This document shows positions 7,225 through 15,916 of a stretch of DNA of 40,405 bases, one piece after another. The notes below the pieces were generated by a model. That model had not been told where the DNA came from, did not search any database, and worked only from the letters and a program-made list of their open reading frames with translations. Source of the stretch: JABCYV01 sp963696025 (GTDB lineage Bacteria; Acidobacteriota; Terriglobia; Terriglobales; Acidobacteriaceae); the NCBI GenBank assembly GCA_963696025.1, contig CAVOII010000008.1:1-40405 (forward strand), given 5' to 3'. The first letter of the stretch is position 1, and each line of letters begins with the position of its first letter. A program made the position numbers and the translations under genes.

Positions 7225-8754
7225 ATGGCAAACGAGAGTGTGATCAGCGTGGATGCTGAAATTAGGTCCGAAGCCAGCCCTGAAGTTGAACCCAAGCGCA
7301 ATGACGAATACGAACCAGTCCACTCCAGATCAACGCTGTTCTATGACCTGTACGAGCGCAAATCCGAACTGAAGCACCAGACCCACTACTGTCCCGGCTG
7401 CGGACACGGAGTGGCCCACAAGTTGATTGCCGAGGCGCTGCAGGATATGGGGCTGCAAGACAAGACGATCTTCGTGAGTCCCGTGGGCTGTTCGGTGTTT
7501 GCCTATTACTATTTCGACGTAGGCAACGTGCAAGTCGCGCACGGCCGTGCGCCAGCTTCGGCCACGGGAATTAAACGATCCTGCCCGGATAAAATCGTCA
7601 TTTCCTATCAGGGAGACGGCGACCTGGCCGCCATTGGCACCGCCGAGATTGTGCATGCCGCGAACCGAGGGGAAAAGATCACCGTCTTTTTCGTGAACAA
7701 CGGAATCTATGGCATGACTGGCGGACAGATGGCGCCAACCACCCTGGTCGGGCAGAAGAGCACAACTTCTCCCTGGGGACGGCGGCCGTCGAATGAAGGC
7801 TTTCCGTTGCACATGGCAGAACTCCTCGCCACGCTGGAAGCGCCGGCGTACATCGAACGCGTCGCTCTTTCGGATAACAAGAACATCATGAAAGCGCGGC
7901 GAGCGATCCGCAAGGCGCTCGAGATCCAGCGCGATGGCGCCGGTTTCTCGTTTGTCGAAATCTTGTCACCGTGTCCGACGATTTGGGGCAAAGATCCGGT
8001 CGAAGCGCGGCGATGGGTTCTCGAGAAGATGACGCCGATCTTTCCGCTAAACGTTTTCCGCGACCGCCGCCCAGAAATCCCCATCGGCAATGAACCCCCG
8101 CAACGCCCGGTAGCGGATGTGCTTGAGATCACTCCGAAGGCGGACGCCAACGACAAACCGAAACACGCCCATCACTTCAAAGACGTAAAGATCAAAATTG
8201 CAGGCTTCGGCGGACAGGGCGTGCTGCTGCTGGGGCAACTGCTCATCGAAATGGGTATGCGCGAAGGACTGGAAGTGAGCTGGCTGCCATCGTATGGCCC
8301 GGAGATGCGTTCGGGCAGTGCGCACTGCCACGTGTGCTTGTCGAAGGAACGGATCGGATCGCCCCTGGTCTCGCGCCCCGATGCGCTGGTGGCTATGAAT
8401 GAGTTCTCGTTGCGAAAGTTTGCACACGAAGTCGCGAGGGGCGGACTCATCCTCTACAGCGGCGCCAGCCTTCCTGCCGACTTCGCCGCGCCGGGAGTAC
8501 AGGTGTTCGCGATTCCCTCGGCGGAGATCGCTGACCGACTGGGTTCGACCAAGGCAGCGAACATAGTAATGATGGGCGCGCTGCTGGAAGAGACCGAGTG
8601 CATAGCCCCGGCAACCGCATTCAGAGTCCTCGAAGACAAAGTGAAAAAACTCGATCTATTGGAAATTGATCGCCAAGCCCTCACCGCAGGCCGCCTGTTT
8701 ATCGATGATCAGGCGCACATCGGCGCGGTGAGTCAGCCAGACGGCTTCGCTTAG
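7225..8754 (+). CDS. 2-oxoacid:ferredoxin oxidoreductase fused beta-gamma subunit
   Basis: The 509-residue protein joins two subunits. The first 300 or so residues are the beta subunit, with HYCPGCGHG and further cysteines for a [4Fe-4S] cluster, the TPP/Mg motif GDGDLAAIG and VNNGIYGMTGGQ. The C-terminal 190 residues, starting near IKIAGFGGQGVLLLG, are the gamma subunit, with SYGPEMRSGSAHC and TKAANIVMMGAL. These are usually separate genes. A linker rich in Pro, Lys and His joins them. The ATG at 7225 lies 11 bp after the alpha stop, with a GAGGAC site. The beta part picks the 2-oxoacid and forms the hydroxyalkyl-TPP. It is the last gene of the operon. Confidence 0.88.
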   Translation: MANESVISVDAEIRSEASPEVEPKRNDEYEPVHSRSTLFYDLYERKSELKHQTHYCPGCGHGVAHKLIAEALQDMGLQDKTIFVSPVGCSVFAYYYFDVGNVQVAHGRAPASATGIKRSCPDKIVISYQGDGDLAAIGTAEIVHAANRGEKITVFFVNNGIYGMTGGQMAPTTLVGQKSTTSPWGRRPSNEGFPLHMAELLATLEAPAYIERVALSDNKNIMKARRAIRKALEIQRDGAGFSFVEILSPCPTIWGKDPVEARRWVLEKMTPIFPLNVFRDRRPEIPIGNEPPQRPVADVLEITPKADANDKPKHAHHFKDVKIKIAGFGGQGVLLLGQLLIEMGMREGLEVSWLPSYGPEMRSGSAHCHVCLSKERIGSPLVSRPDALVAMNEFSLRKFAHEVARGGLILYSGASLPADFAAPGVQVFAIPSAEIADRLGSTKAANIVMMGALLEETECIAPATAFRVLEDKVKKLDLLEIDRQALTAGRLFIDDQAHIGAVSQPDGFA

Positions 8755-8998
8755 GCAATCGAACTGCAGCAATCTGAAGAGCTCAAGAGAATTTCTTGCC
8801 TTGCTGATCACTCGGTTCCGACCAAAAATGAGCAATTTTGAACAGACTAGCAGGGTCCTGCCTGCATTCATCAGCGACTGGGGTACAAAGGGTACCGCTG
8901 TTGCATATACACCGGATGCTCAATCGGGTTTGTCTGGAGCAAAGCGGATAGGAACTGGTGCCGCGAAATCTCTTGCTTAAAAATGCCGCTGTGGTGGT
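8755..8998. other. Non-coding stretch after the oxoacid operon
   Basis: I see no gene or clear terminator hairpin here. The stretch leads into the lipocalin-like remnant, so it probably includes the lost upstream part of that gene. Confidence 0.4.
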
Positions 8999-9169
8999 CT
9001 CGTGACCTACACGGATGAGCATGAAGGCTCCGACGGTACCCAACCATTCGCTCCCAATCCGCAGGGGATTCTGATCTACACGGCGGATGGGTTTGTCTCT
9101 GCGCAGCTGATGAAGCCGGGCCGTCCCGCGTTTCATTCGTCAGACTGGCATCACGATTACACATTTTGA
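8999..9169 (+). pseudogene. Lipocalin-like domain remnant
   Basis: The frame from 8999 reads LVTYTDEHEG, then PQGILIYTADGFVSAQLMKPG, ending at TGA 9167-9169 after HHDYTF. The ILIYTxDGxxSxQLM core matches the lipocalin-like gene at 35799-36284 (MLIYTRDGHMSVQLM). No start codon or signal peptide is found upstream, and the C-terminal half is missing. It is therefore an internal gene fragment, not a functional gene. Confidence 0.55.
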
Positions 9170-9231
9170 CTACTGCTCAATGAGCGCTTCTATGGCGATG
9201 TTACAACAGCAAAGTTCTGTCATGGGATCTC

Positions 9232-10104
9232 TCAGTCGCTCGATCCCCCTACGCCTCCGGCGCTGGCCTGGAGTTTGTGCCATCCGGTGAACGCGAGATG
9301 GAAAAGCAGGTTCGTGGGCACCATCAGCGATATATAGACAATCGGAATCATGTAGACGTTGGTGCCCGGAAAGCAGTAACGCGCCACATACAGCACGACA
9401 ATCACGCTGCGCATGCCGGTGGAGGTCGCCAACACGCGGCGGGACTCGCCGTCGGGTCCGCCGATCAGCCATCCGATCAACATGGATAAAAGCAGCAACA
9501 GGAGCATCGCCGCGATGGTCCCGCGGCCGCGGATTGCATTAAGGCTTCACGGCGCACCAGGCGCGTCTCCCACATAAGAAAAATGAAGACAATCGAGGCC
9601 AGAAGGCCCAGCGGCAATACCAGCCTGGGGGCAATTTTCGGGGCGCGGCGCCGCCCACAAACCGGCACACAGTGGCAGCGCGATGTACCGCACGATGCTC
9701 ATGATCAGGACGAGGATCGGTCGCTGATTGCGCTGCGCAGCCTGTGGCATCACCTCGAGGGCCAGAGGGGTCATGGCGATGCTTACCAGCGAGAGCACGA
9801 AAGTCATGGCGGCACCGAAAGCCAGACGAGTCTTAGCCTGGCGCGTGAACTGCAATGCGATCGGCGTTCCCGGTATCGCGGCGAGCAACAGGATGCCGAC
9901 ACTAGCGTCGGGTGTCAGCGGGAAGATGCGAACCAGCAGGAAGCCGATGGCCGGTACGAGGACGCAATTCGCCAGCAGGGCACGGACAAGCAGGGCGCGC
10001 TTGCCCAGGATATCAAGCAGTTCTCCGCCGCTGACACGCAGCCCGATGGAGAGCATGACGACGACAACGAACAGGTTCAGCAAAAGCACAGGCGGAATCA
10101 GCAC
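9232..10104 (-). pseudogene. BASS-type (bile acid:Na+ symporter-like) transporter, two frameshifts
   Basis: Three frames join into one membrane protein of about 290 residues. Frame one from the GTG at 10104 (preceded by GGAGG) has hydrophobic segments LLLNLFVVVVMLSIGL, LLAAIPGTPIALQFTR and LVSIAMTPLALEV. Frame two (about 9650-9545) adds LVLPLGLLASIVFIFLMW. Frame three (about 9540-9232) adds MLLLLLLSMLIGWLIGG, RRVLATSTGMRS and the FPGTNVY loop. The pattern fits the BASS/arsenite-exporter-like 10-TM fold. Shifts fall near 9640-9660 and 9510-9545. Substrate is unknown. The gene between the two intact operons looks dead, unless both indels are consensus errors. Confidence 0.65.
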
Positions 10105-10325
10105 GCTTTCCTCCGCTAAAATCCGGTCGCGCGGTACGCCGAAGAACCACAGAAGGTCTCTGGCTCACAAGACCAAATTCCGCGGTGCGTGAGCGCTGAA
10201 GTTTGGATTAATTGACTTAATCAGGCGAAAGCGCACAAAACCCTCTAACCCGTACCTAGTGCGATGCTTGCACCGCCCAGACCGTCTATCGTAGTTCCAA
10301 TCCTGTGGCAGGAGAGGCCGTCGCC

Positions 10326-10370
10326 ATGGGCAAACAGAGAATCAAGCCGAATTACCGTCGCCGAGTGCTT
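10326..10370 (+). pseudogene. N-terminal scrap of a tyrosine recombinase
   Basis: An AGGAGAGG site precedes an ATG that reads MGKQRIKPNYRRRVL before sense is lost. This matches the usual basic N-terminus of the recombinase family represented at 38338 (KSNSRRRRNSTKSILRLPDL). The spacing of the ribosome site is also similar. Only some 15 codons remain, so the call is tentative. The 10105-10325 stretch before it holds no gene I can support. Confidence 0.35.
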
Positions 10371-10372
10371 CC

Positions 10373-10627
10373 TCAGCCGCTGACATTCGGATCCACCTGT
10401 ATTCCCCACCGCTTCAGTAACGCCTCCGGAATGTAGCAGCTTTCTTTATTTCGCTCACACCACTGCTTGAGCTTCTCCGACGTTGCACAAGTCTGCTCGT
10501 TCAATCCGAGCCTCTGGACCTGCTCTTCGAACGCAGTAGGAACATCTGGGGCGGCTTCCATCGGTTTTCCCCAGTTCGGATTTCCGCGTTTGCGAGCCGT
10601 ATGCGATATAACGAGTGTTTTGGCCAC
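10373..10627 (-). CDS. Small conserved hypothetical protein (KRGNPNWGKP type)
   Basis: The protein of about 84 residues begins at a GTG (10627), giving VAKTLVISHTARKRGNPNWG, then AFEEQVQRLGL, LKQWCERNKESCYIPE and LLKRWGIQVD. I recall similar short proteins beside mobile genes in Acidobacteriota, but no function. The longer ORF to 10888 extends into repeat DNA with no family-like sequence, so I use the internal GTG although no strong ribosome site precedes it. It sits between recombinase scraps and the hox promoter. Confidence 0.5.
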   Translation of the reverse strand: MAKTLVISHTARKRGNPNWGKPMEAAPDVPTAFEEQVQRLGLNEQTCATSEKLKQWCERNKESCYIPEALLKRWGIQVDPNVSG

Positions 10628-10797
10628 TGCTACAAATGATACTCTGCCGGGCTTGAGGCTACGGGTGCAATCACCTCCGAAAACGGATAGCTGCTGATTG
10701 ATGGTTGATTGTTGTGTCTCTCGTGGCCAAAGTATACGGCGAGGAATGGCCACCGACGCGACAGCATCGCGGAAACCGTCGAAAGGCCCTGCAGTGA

Positions 10798-10817
10798 CAG
10801 GCGTGGCTGTTGAAAAA
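10798..10817 (+). repeat. 20-bp dispersed repeat, copy A
   Basis: CAGGCGTGGCTGTTGAAAAA occurs here and again, exactly, at 17517-17536. Both copies lie beside recombinase or integrase remnants, so it may be a mobile-element end or insertion hot spot. Confidence 0.5.
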
Positions 10818-10990
10818 CTCGAGATTTCAGAAATCAGGGGAAGTTTTGGGGATAGAAAATTTCTAGCCGAGCAGAGAAAGTCGATCAAGAAGCCGGTACA
10901 TTTCTAGACTTCCGTCATTACATAGAAGAATATGAAAATATTTTAGTACGTAACAAACCGGGGATATAAGCATAGAAGAGTGGCCCGGTT

Positions 10991-11021
10991 TTGAACTGGA
11001 AGAAAACTTTCGCGGTATACT
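10991..11021 (+). promoter_or_regulatory. Candidate hox promoter
   Basis: TTGAAC (10991-10996) and TATACT (11016-11021) resemble sigma70 -35 and -10 boxes. The 19-bp spacer is slightly long. The -10 ends 25 bp before the hoxE ATG. The preceding 10818-10990 stretch has no gene. No CRP/FNR palindrome like that at 3998 was found here. Confidence 0.35.
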
Positions 11022-11046
11022 ACGGGCTGCTGTTCCTCAAGAGACC

Positions 11047-11544
11047 ATGCCGATTACGTCGAAAAAGCCCTCCCTTCCTTCAAACGACAAGCGCTGGCGA
11101 ATCGTAGCTGGAACGATGAGGCGGCACGGGTTTGCCCGAGAGGCCCTTATCGAAACGCTGCACACCGTTCAGGAATATTTTGGATACCTTGACAAGCCAT
11201 CCTTGAAGTTCGTCGCCGCGTCGCTCCACGTACCGTTGAGTCAGGCGTACGGGGTCGCGACGTTCTACCACTTCTTCACGTTAAAGCCGCCCGGCAAGCA
11301 TACGTGCATGGTGTGTTTGGGCACGGCTTGTTACATCAAGGGAGCCGGCCAACTTCTTGCCGCGGCGGAAGATTCGCTAAACGTGAAGGCAGGGGAAACC
11401 ACGTTGGACGGGAATGTTTCTCTGCTGACCGCGCGCTGCATCGGCTCCTGTAGCATGGCGCCGGCTTTTATTTTTGATGGAGAAACCGCCGGCAATGTCA
11501 ATGAAACCGATCTTCAGAGCAAGCTGGCGGGATGGAAACACTGA
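11047..11544 (+). CDS. Bidirectional [NiFe] hydrogenase diaphorase subunit HoxE
   Basis: The 165-residue thioredoxin-like [2Fe-2S] protein has the four-Cys pattern CLGTAC ... CIGSC, as in NuoE/HoxE. It forms the diaphorase module with HoxF and HoxU, connecting NAD(P)H oxidation to the hydrogenase. N-terminal helices (LIETLHTVQEYFGYLD, VPLSQAYGVATFYHFF) are typical. It is the first gene of the operon and overlaps hoxF by 13 bp. HoxE presence separates this from HoxFUYH-only enzymes. NuoE is excluded by the hoxYH genes downstream. Confidence 0.9.
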   Translation: MPITSKKPSLPSNDKRWRIVAGTMRRHGFAREALIETLHTVQEYFGYLDKPSLKFVAASLHVPLSQAYGVATFYHFFTLKPPGKHTCMVCLGTACYIKGAGQLLAAAEDSLNVKAGETTLDGNVSLLTARCIGSCSMAPAFIFDGETAGNVNETDLQSKLAGWKH

Positions 11545-13187
11545 TGACGCTCGAGGAACTTGAACAGATTGCAAACGAAGGGCGAGCGGCGAAAGAAAAA
11601 TCTCCACGCGCGTTGAATGTTTGCGTTGCTGCGGGCTGCTTGTCTCTGCGCAGCGACGCGATCAAGTCGGCGCTGGAGAAGGAAGTGCAGAGTACGGGAG
11701 CGAATTGCCGCGTAGCTGGAACGGGCTGCATGGGGCTTTGCTCCCTGGGACCGCTGGTCAGCGGCGAGCCTGATGGCCACCTGCTAAAGAACGTGGGGGA
11801 ATCAGACGCGGCCGAGATCGTGGCAAAACTGGATGGTGCCATGCCCGAGCGTCTGCTCTGCTCTCGCGAGCAACCTTTCTTCCAACGGCAAACCGCCATC
11901 GTGTTGGAAAACTCGGGCCGAATTGATCCGGACAAGATTGAGGAGTACATCGCCGCCGAAGGCTACCAGGCGCTGGTACACGCCCTGGCGGAAATGACTC
12001 CGGCGCAGGTTGTGCAGGAGGTTTCAAAAAGCGGGTTGCGCGGTCGCGGCGGGGCCGGTTATCCCACGGGGCTGAAGTGGGGCACAGTGGCCAAGACGAT
12101 CGGAATCACGAAGTATGTCATCTGCAATGCGGACGAAGGCGATCCCGGCGCGTTCATGGATCGTAGTGTGCTCGAAAGCGATCCACATCGCGTGCTGGAG
12201 GGAATGATCATTGCCGGCTACGCGGTGGGAGCGAGTCAAGGCTACATCTATGTACGCGCGGAATATCCACTGGCCATCAAGCGGTTGCAAACCGCAATTC
12301 GCGAAGCGCGTCGGCTGGGCTTTTTGGGCAGTCAGATCTGCAACGCAAAGTTCAGTTTTGATATTGAAATCCGAATCGGCGGCGGTGCATTCGTGTGCGG
12401 GGAAGAAACCGCGCTCATCGCTTCAATAGAAGGCCGGCGGGGCACGCCGCGGCCGCGGCCGCCATATCCCGCACAGTCTGGCCTGTGGCAGATGCCAACG
12501 CTGATCAACAACGTGGAATCGTTCGCCAACATTCCAACCATCCTGAGGCGAGGCGGCGAATGGTATGGCTCGCTGGGTACAAAGAAGAGCAAAGGAACGA
12601 AAGTATTTGCGCTCTGCGGAAAAGTGCGGAACGTGGGTTTGATTGAGGTGCCGATGGGCACTCCGCTGCGGCAGATTATTTTTGAAATTGGCGGAGGGGT
12701 CCCGGAGGGGCGCAGGTTCAAGGCAGTGCAGACAGGCGGACCTTCCGGTGGCTGCATCCCGGAGCAATTTCTTGATCTTCCAGTGGACTACGACTCGTTG
12801 AAAGAAGTTGGGTCGATCATGGGCTCGGGCGGGATGATCGTGATGGATGACAGTGCCTGCATGGTGAACGTGGCGCGTTATTTTATGGAGTTCTGCATGT
12901 CCGAATCGTGCGGCAAGTGTATTCCGTGCCGCGCCGGTACGGCGCAGATGTTCGAACTGCTGACGCGCATGACCAGTGGAACCGCGACGCCGCAGGACTT
13001 GGAACTTCTGGAAGATCTCTGTGACATGGTCAGCAACACCAGCCTGTGCGGACTGGGACAAAGCGCGCCCAATCCGGTCCTGAGCACGCTGCGCTACTTC
13101 CGGGAGGAATATACGGAGCACATCGTGGACAAGCATTGCCGAGCGGGGGTGTGCGATTGCAACAAGTTGGCGGAGGTCTCCGCATGA
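11532..13187 (+). CDS. Bidirectional [NiFe] hydrogenase NAD(P)H-binding subunit HoxF
   Basis: The 551-residue flavoprotein has an N-terminal [2Fe-2S] thioredoxin-like domain (CVAAGC ... CMGLC). The FMN/NADH-binding Complex I 51-kDa-like core follows (GLRGRGGAGYPTGLKW, NADEGDPGAFMDR, GGGAFVCGEETALIASIEG). The [4Fe-4S] motif is SCGKCIPCRAGT with a later SLCGLGQ. It oxidises or reduces NAD(P). Either METLM (11532) or the internal ATG (11544, overlapping the hoxE TGA as TGATG) may be the true start. hoxU follows with an ATGA overlap. Confidence 0.93.
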   Translation: METLMTLEELEQIANEGRAAKEKSPRALNVCVAAGCLSLRSDAIKSALEKEVQSTGANCRVAGTGCMGLCSLGPLVSGEPDGHLLKNVGESDAAEIVAKLDGAMPERLLCSREQPFFQRQTAIVLENSGRIDPDKIEEYIAAEGYQALVHALAEMTPAQVVQEVSKSGLRGRGGAGYPTGLKWGTVAKTIGITKYVICNADEGDPGAFMDRSVLESDPHRVLEGMIIAGYAVGASQGYIYVRAEYPLAIKRLQTAIREARRLGFLGSQICNAKFSFDIEIRIGGGAFVCGEETALIASIEGRRGTPRPRPPYPAQSGLWQMPTLINNVESFANIPTILRRGGEWYGSLGTKKSKGTKVFALCGKVRNVGLIEVPMGTPLRQIIFEIGGGVPEGRRFKAVQTGGPSGGCIPEQFLDLPVDYDSLKEVGSIMGSGGMIVMDDSACMVNVARYFMEFCMSESCGKCIPCRAGTAQMFELLTRMTSGTATPQDLELLEDLCDMVSNTSLCGLGQSAPNPVLSTLRYFREEYTEHIVDKHCRAGVCDCNKLAEVSA

Positions 13188-13903
13188 ATCCGGCGGCCGC
13201 TGTAAAAACACTTGTGATCGATGGCATGGACGTGAGCGCAAGCAGCGATCAAACGATTCTCGATGCCGCGCGAGAAAATGGGATTTCGATTCCTACGCTA
13301 TGCCACCTCGATGGGCTGACGGAAGTAGGAGCGTGCCGGATGTGTCTGGTGGAACTAAAGGGTTCCACCCGGCTGCAACCTGCGTGCGTAACTCGGGTGG
13401 AAGAGGACATGGAGGTCACGACCCAGACACCGCGTCTGCAAAAATACCGGCGCATGGTGCTGGAGCTTCTGTTTGCCGAACGGAATCACGTCTGCTCCGT
13501 CTGCGTCGCCAACAATATGTGCGAATTGCAGGATCAGGCGAAGGCGCACGGCGTCACCCACGTGCGTTTCCCCTACCGATCTCCGCAGCTTCCTGTGGAT
13601 GTATCTCACGAACGCTTTGCTTTGGATCACAATCGCTGCATTCTGTGCACGCGTTGCGTGCGGGTGTGCAACGAGATTGAGGGCGCGCACACTTGGGATC
13701 TTCTCGGCCGCGGCGTGAATTCCCTGCTCATCAGCGATCTGCACCAGCCTTGGGGCGAATCCGATACGTGTACGAGTTGCGGAAAGTGCGTCCAGGTGTG
13801 CCCCACGGGCGCATTGTTTGATAAGAGCAAGGTCGGTGTCAAAGTGCGTAAGAATCCAGATTTTCTCTCTTACTTGAACGACATGCGGGAAGGCCTGCGA
13901 TGA
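13184..13903 (+). CDS. Bidirectional [NiFe] hydrogenase iron-sulfur subunit HoxU
   Basis: The 239-residue ferredoxin-like protein, related to the NuoG N-terminus, relays electrons between HoxF and HoxYH. It has a plant-type [2Fe-2S] domain (CHLDGLTEVGACRMCLVE), a His-Cys cluster region (HVCSVCVANNMCELQ) and two [4Fe-4S] motifs (CILCTRCVRVC, CTSCGKCVQVCP). The ATG at 13184 overlaps the hoxF stop (ATGA), so the longer in-frame extension is not used. It overlaps hoxY by 4 bp. Confidence 0.93.
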   Translation: MNPAAAVKTLVIDGMDVSASSDQTILDAARENGISIPTLCHLDGLTEVGACRMCLVELKGSTRLQPACVTRVEEDMEVTTQTPRLQKYRRMVLELLFAERNHVCSVCVANNMCELQDQAKAHGVTHVRFPYRSPQLPVDVSHERFALDHNRCILCTRCVRVCNEIEGAHTWDLLGRGVNSLLISDLHQPWGESDTCTSCGKCVQVCPTGALFDKSKVGVKVRKNPDFLSYLNDMREGLR

Positions 13904-14433
13904 ACAAACCGACGCTCGCAACGGTCTGGCTTGATGGCTGCTCCGGCTGCCACATGTCTATCCTGGATATGGACGAACGGTTGGTGGAACTGAGCGAACA
14001 GTTCGATCTGGTGTATTCGCCGCTGGTGGATTTCAAAGAGTTCCCCGCGCAGGTGGACATCGCGCTGATCGAAGGCTCGGTGAGCAGCGATGAGGATGAA
14101 CACAGAATCCGGACCGTGCGGGCGCACACCCGTCTCCTGGTTTCGCTGGGCGATTGTGCAGTGACGGGAAACGTACCCGCGATGCGCAACCCTATCTCCG
14201 TGCCCGAACTGCTTGACGGCGTTTATAAGGGAAACGGCTTGCTGCAGGAGCAGGTGCCGGCCGACCGCCTGCCCTCCCTGTTGCCGCGTGTGCGGCCCGT
14301 ACACGAAGTGGTGAAAGTGGATGTGTTCGTCCCAGGCTGCCCACCTTCTGCCGACACCATCTTCACAGTAATTAGCGAGTTGCTCGCAGGCCGCGTTCCG
14401 GACGTAGCGGCCTTGTCTCGCTTCGGGGCTTAG
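13900..14433 (+). CDS. Bidirectional [NiFe] hydrogenase small subunit HoxY
   Basis: The 177-residue small subunit carries the proximal [4Fe-4S] cluster ligands CSGCH (Cys14, Cys17), GDCAVTGNVPAMRN and VPGCPP. It is short, lacking a Tat signal and extra clusters, as expected of cytoplasmic group 3 enzymes. It starts inside the hoxU stop (ATGA), and hoxH follows after 37 bp. Confidence 0.93.
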   Translation: MNKPTLATVWLDGCSGCHMSILDMDERLVELSEQFDLVYSPLVDFKEFPAQVDIALIEGSVSSDEDEHRIRTVRAHTRLLVSLGDCAVTGNVPAMRNPISVPELLDGVYKGNGLLQEQVPADRLPSLLPRVRPVHEVVKVDVFVPGCPPSADTIFTVISELLAGRVPDVAALSRFGA

Positions 14434-14470
14434 CTGAGGCCGGCTTGAGCTGGGCCTGAGAAAGACGAAG

Positions 14471-15916
14471 ATGTCCAGGACCATCACGATTGATCCGGTA
14501 ACACGCATCGAAGGCCACGCCAAGATCACGTTGCAACTCGACGATCACGGCGAAGTCTCCGAGGCGTATTTCCACGTAACTCAATTCCGCGGATTCGAAA
14601 AAATCTGTGTCGGGCGCCCGTTCTATGAAATGCCGTACCTTATGGAGCGGATCTGCGGGATTTGTCCGGTGAGCCATCTTCTGGCTTCGGCGAAGGCGTG
14701 CGATGCACTGCTGGCCATGAAAGTTCCGTCGTCGGCCGGGAAGCTACGGCGCATCCTCAACTTGGCACAACTGATTCAATCGCACGCGCTAAGTTTTTTC
14801 TATCTTTCGTCGCCTGACTTTCTGATCGGAATGGATGCCGACCCCAAAGAGCGTAATCTTTTCGGTGTGATGCGAAAGCATCCGGAGCTCGGGCGAGGAG
14901 GAATCCGGTTGCGGCAGTTCGGGCAACAGGTGATTGAAACGCTCGCCGGCAAGCGCATTCATCCAGGCTGGGTGGTTCCGGGCGGAGTGAATGAGCCACT
15001 CAGTGTGGAGAAACGTGACAAGCTGTTGGCACAGATACCGGAAGTGATTGCGATCGCCCAGAAGGCCCTGGCTTGGTTCAAAATAGAATTCGAGAAATTC
15101 CGCGAAGAGATCCGCACCTTTGCGAATTTTCCTAGCATGTTCATGGGGTTGGTCACCCCGGATGAGCGCGCAGGCTACTACGAGGGCAAACTTCGGTTTA
15201 CCGACTCCCATGGAAACATCGTCGCGGATAGACTCGAAGCTGCGAATTATCCAGAGTATCTCGGCGAAGCCGTGGAACCGTTTACCTTCATGAAGTTTCC
15301 CTACTACAAGCCCTTGGGCTATCCCGAAGGCATTTACCGCGTAGGCCCACTGGCTCGGATCAACCTGGTGGAAAACTGCGGAACCCCGCTGGCCCAACAG
15401 GAATGGGTGGAATTCCGCGCCCTGGAACGCGGTGCGGTGTTGAGTTCGTTTCATTATCACTACGCGCGCCTGATCGAGATACTTTTTGCGCTCGAGCACA
15501 TGGAGGAATACCTGCTCGATCCGATCATTACCAAGAGCCACGCCCGGTATTCCGCATCGTTGAATAATCTCGAGGGAGTTGGTTGTTGCGAAGCGCCTCG
15601 CGGCACGCTGATCCACCACTATCGCGTGGATGAGCAGGGGCTGATCACCTGGGCCAACCTGGTAATTGCCACGGGGCATAATAATCTGGCGATGAATCGT
15701 GGCATTCTACAGGCCGCACGCCATTTCGTGCGCAGCGAAAAACTCACCGAAGGCATGTTAAACCGCGTTGAAGCGGTGATTCGCGCGTTTGACCCATGCC
15801 TGAGCTGCTCCACACACGCGTGTGGGCAAATGCCGTTGCAAATCCGGCTGGTTTCTCCCGACGGCAAAGTGCTGGACGAAATTTGCCGGGAATCATTTTC
15901 CGGGAAACATGAGTAA
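14471..15916 (+). CDS. Bidirectional [NiFe] hydrogenase catalytic subunit HoxH
   Basis: The 481-residue large subunit holds the Ni-Fe active site, reversibly making or oxidising H2. The L1 motif is RICGICPVSH (Cys62, Cys65) and the L2 motif is DPCLSCSTH (Cys443, Cys446). A 32-residue C-terminal tail after His449 should be cut off by HoxW once nickel is loaded. Its length and the accompanying diaphorase genes fit group 3d (NAD-linked) hydrogenase. The hyp genes for metal-centre assembly are not in the window. It overlaps hoxW by 8 bp. Confidence 0.95.
   Translation: MSRTITIDPVTRIEGHAKITLQLDDHGEVSEAYFHVTQFRGFEKICVGRPFYEMPYLMERICGICPVSHLLASAKACDALLAMKVPSSAGKLRRILNLAQLIQSHALSFFYLSSPDFLIGMDADPKERNLFGVMRKHPELGRGGIRLRQFGQQVIETLAGKRIHPGWVVPGGVNEPLSVEKRDKLLAQIPEVIAIAQKALAWFKIEFEKFREEIRTFANFPSMFMGLVTPDERAGYYEGKLRFTDSHGNIVADRLEAANYPEYLGEAVEPFTFMKFPYYKPLGYPEGIYRVGPLARINLVENCGTPLAQQEWVEFRALERGAVLSSFHYHYARLIEILFALEHMEEYLLDPIITKSHARYSASLNNLEGVGCCEAPRGTLIHHYRVDEQGLITWANLVIATGHNNLAMNRGILQAARHFVRSEKLTEGMLNRVEAVIRAFDPCLSCSTHACGQMPLQIRLVSPDGKVLDEICRESFSGKHE

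Noticed and set aside
12423..13241. 272-codon open frame antisense to hoxF
   Set aside because: Shadow of hoxF, rich in Arg and His and without motifs.
14789..15679. 296-codon open frame antisense to hoxH
   Set aside because: Shadow of hoxH, with no recognisable domain.
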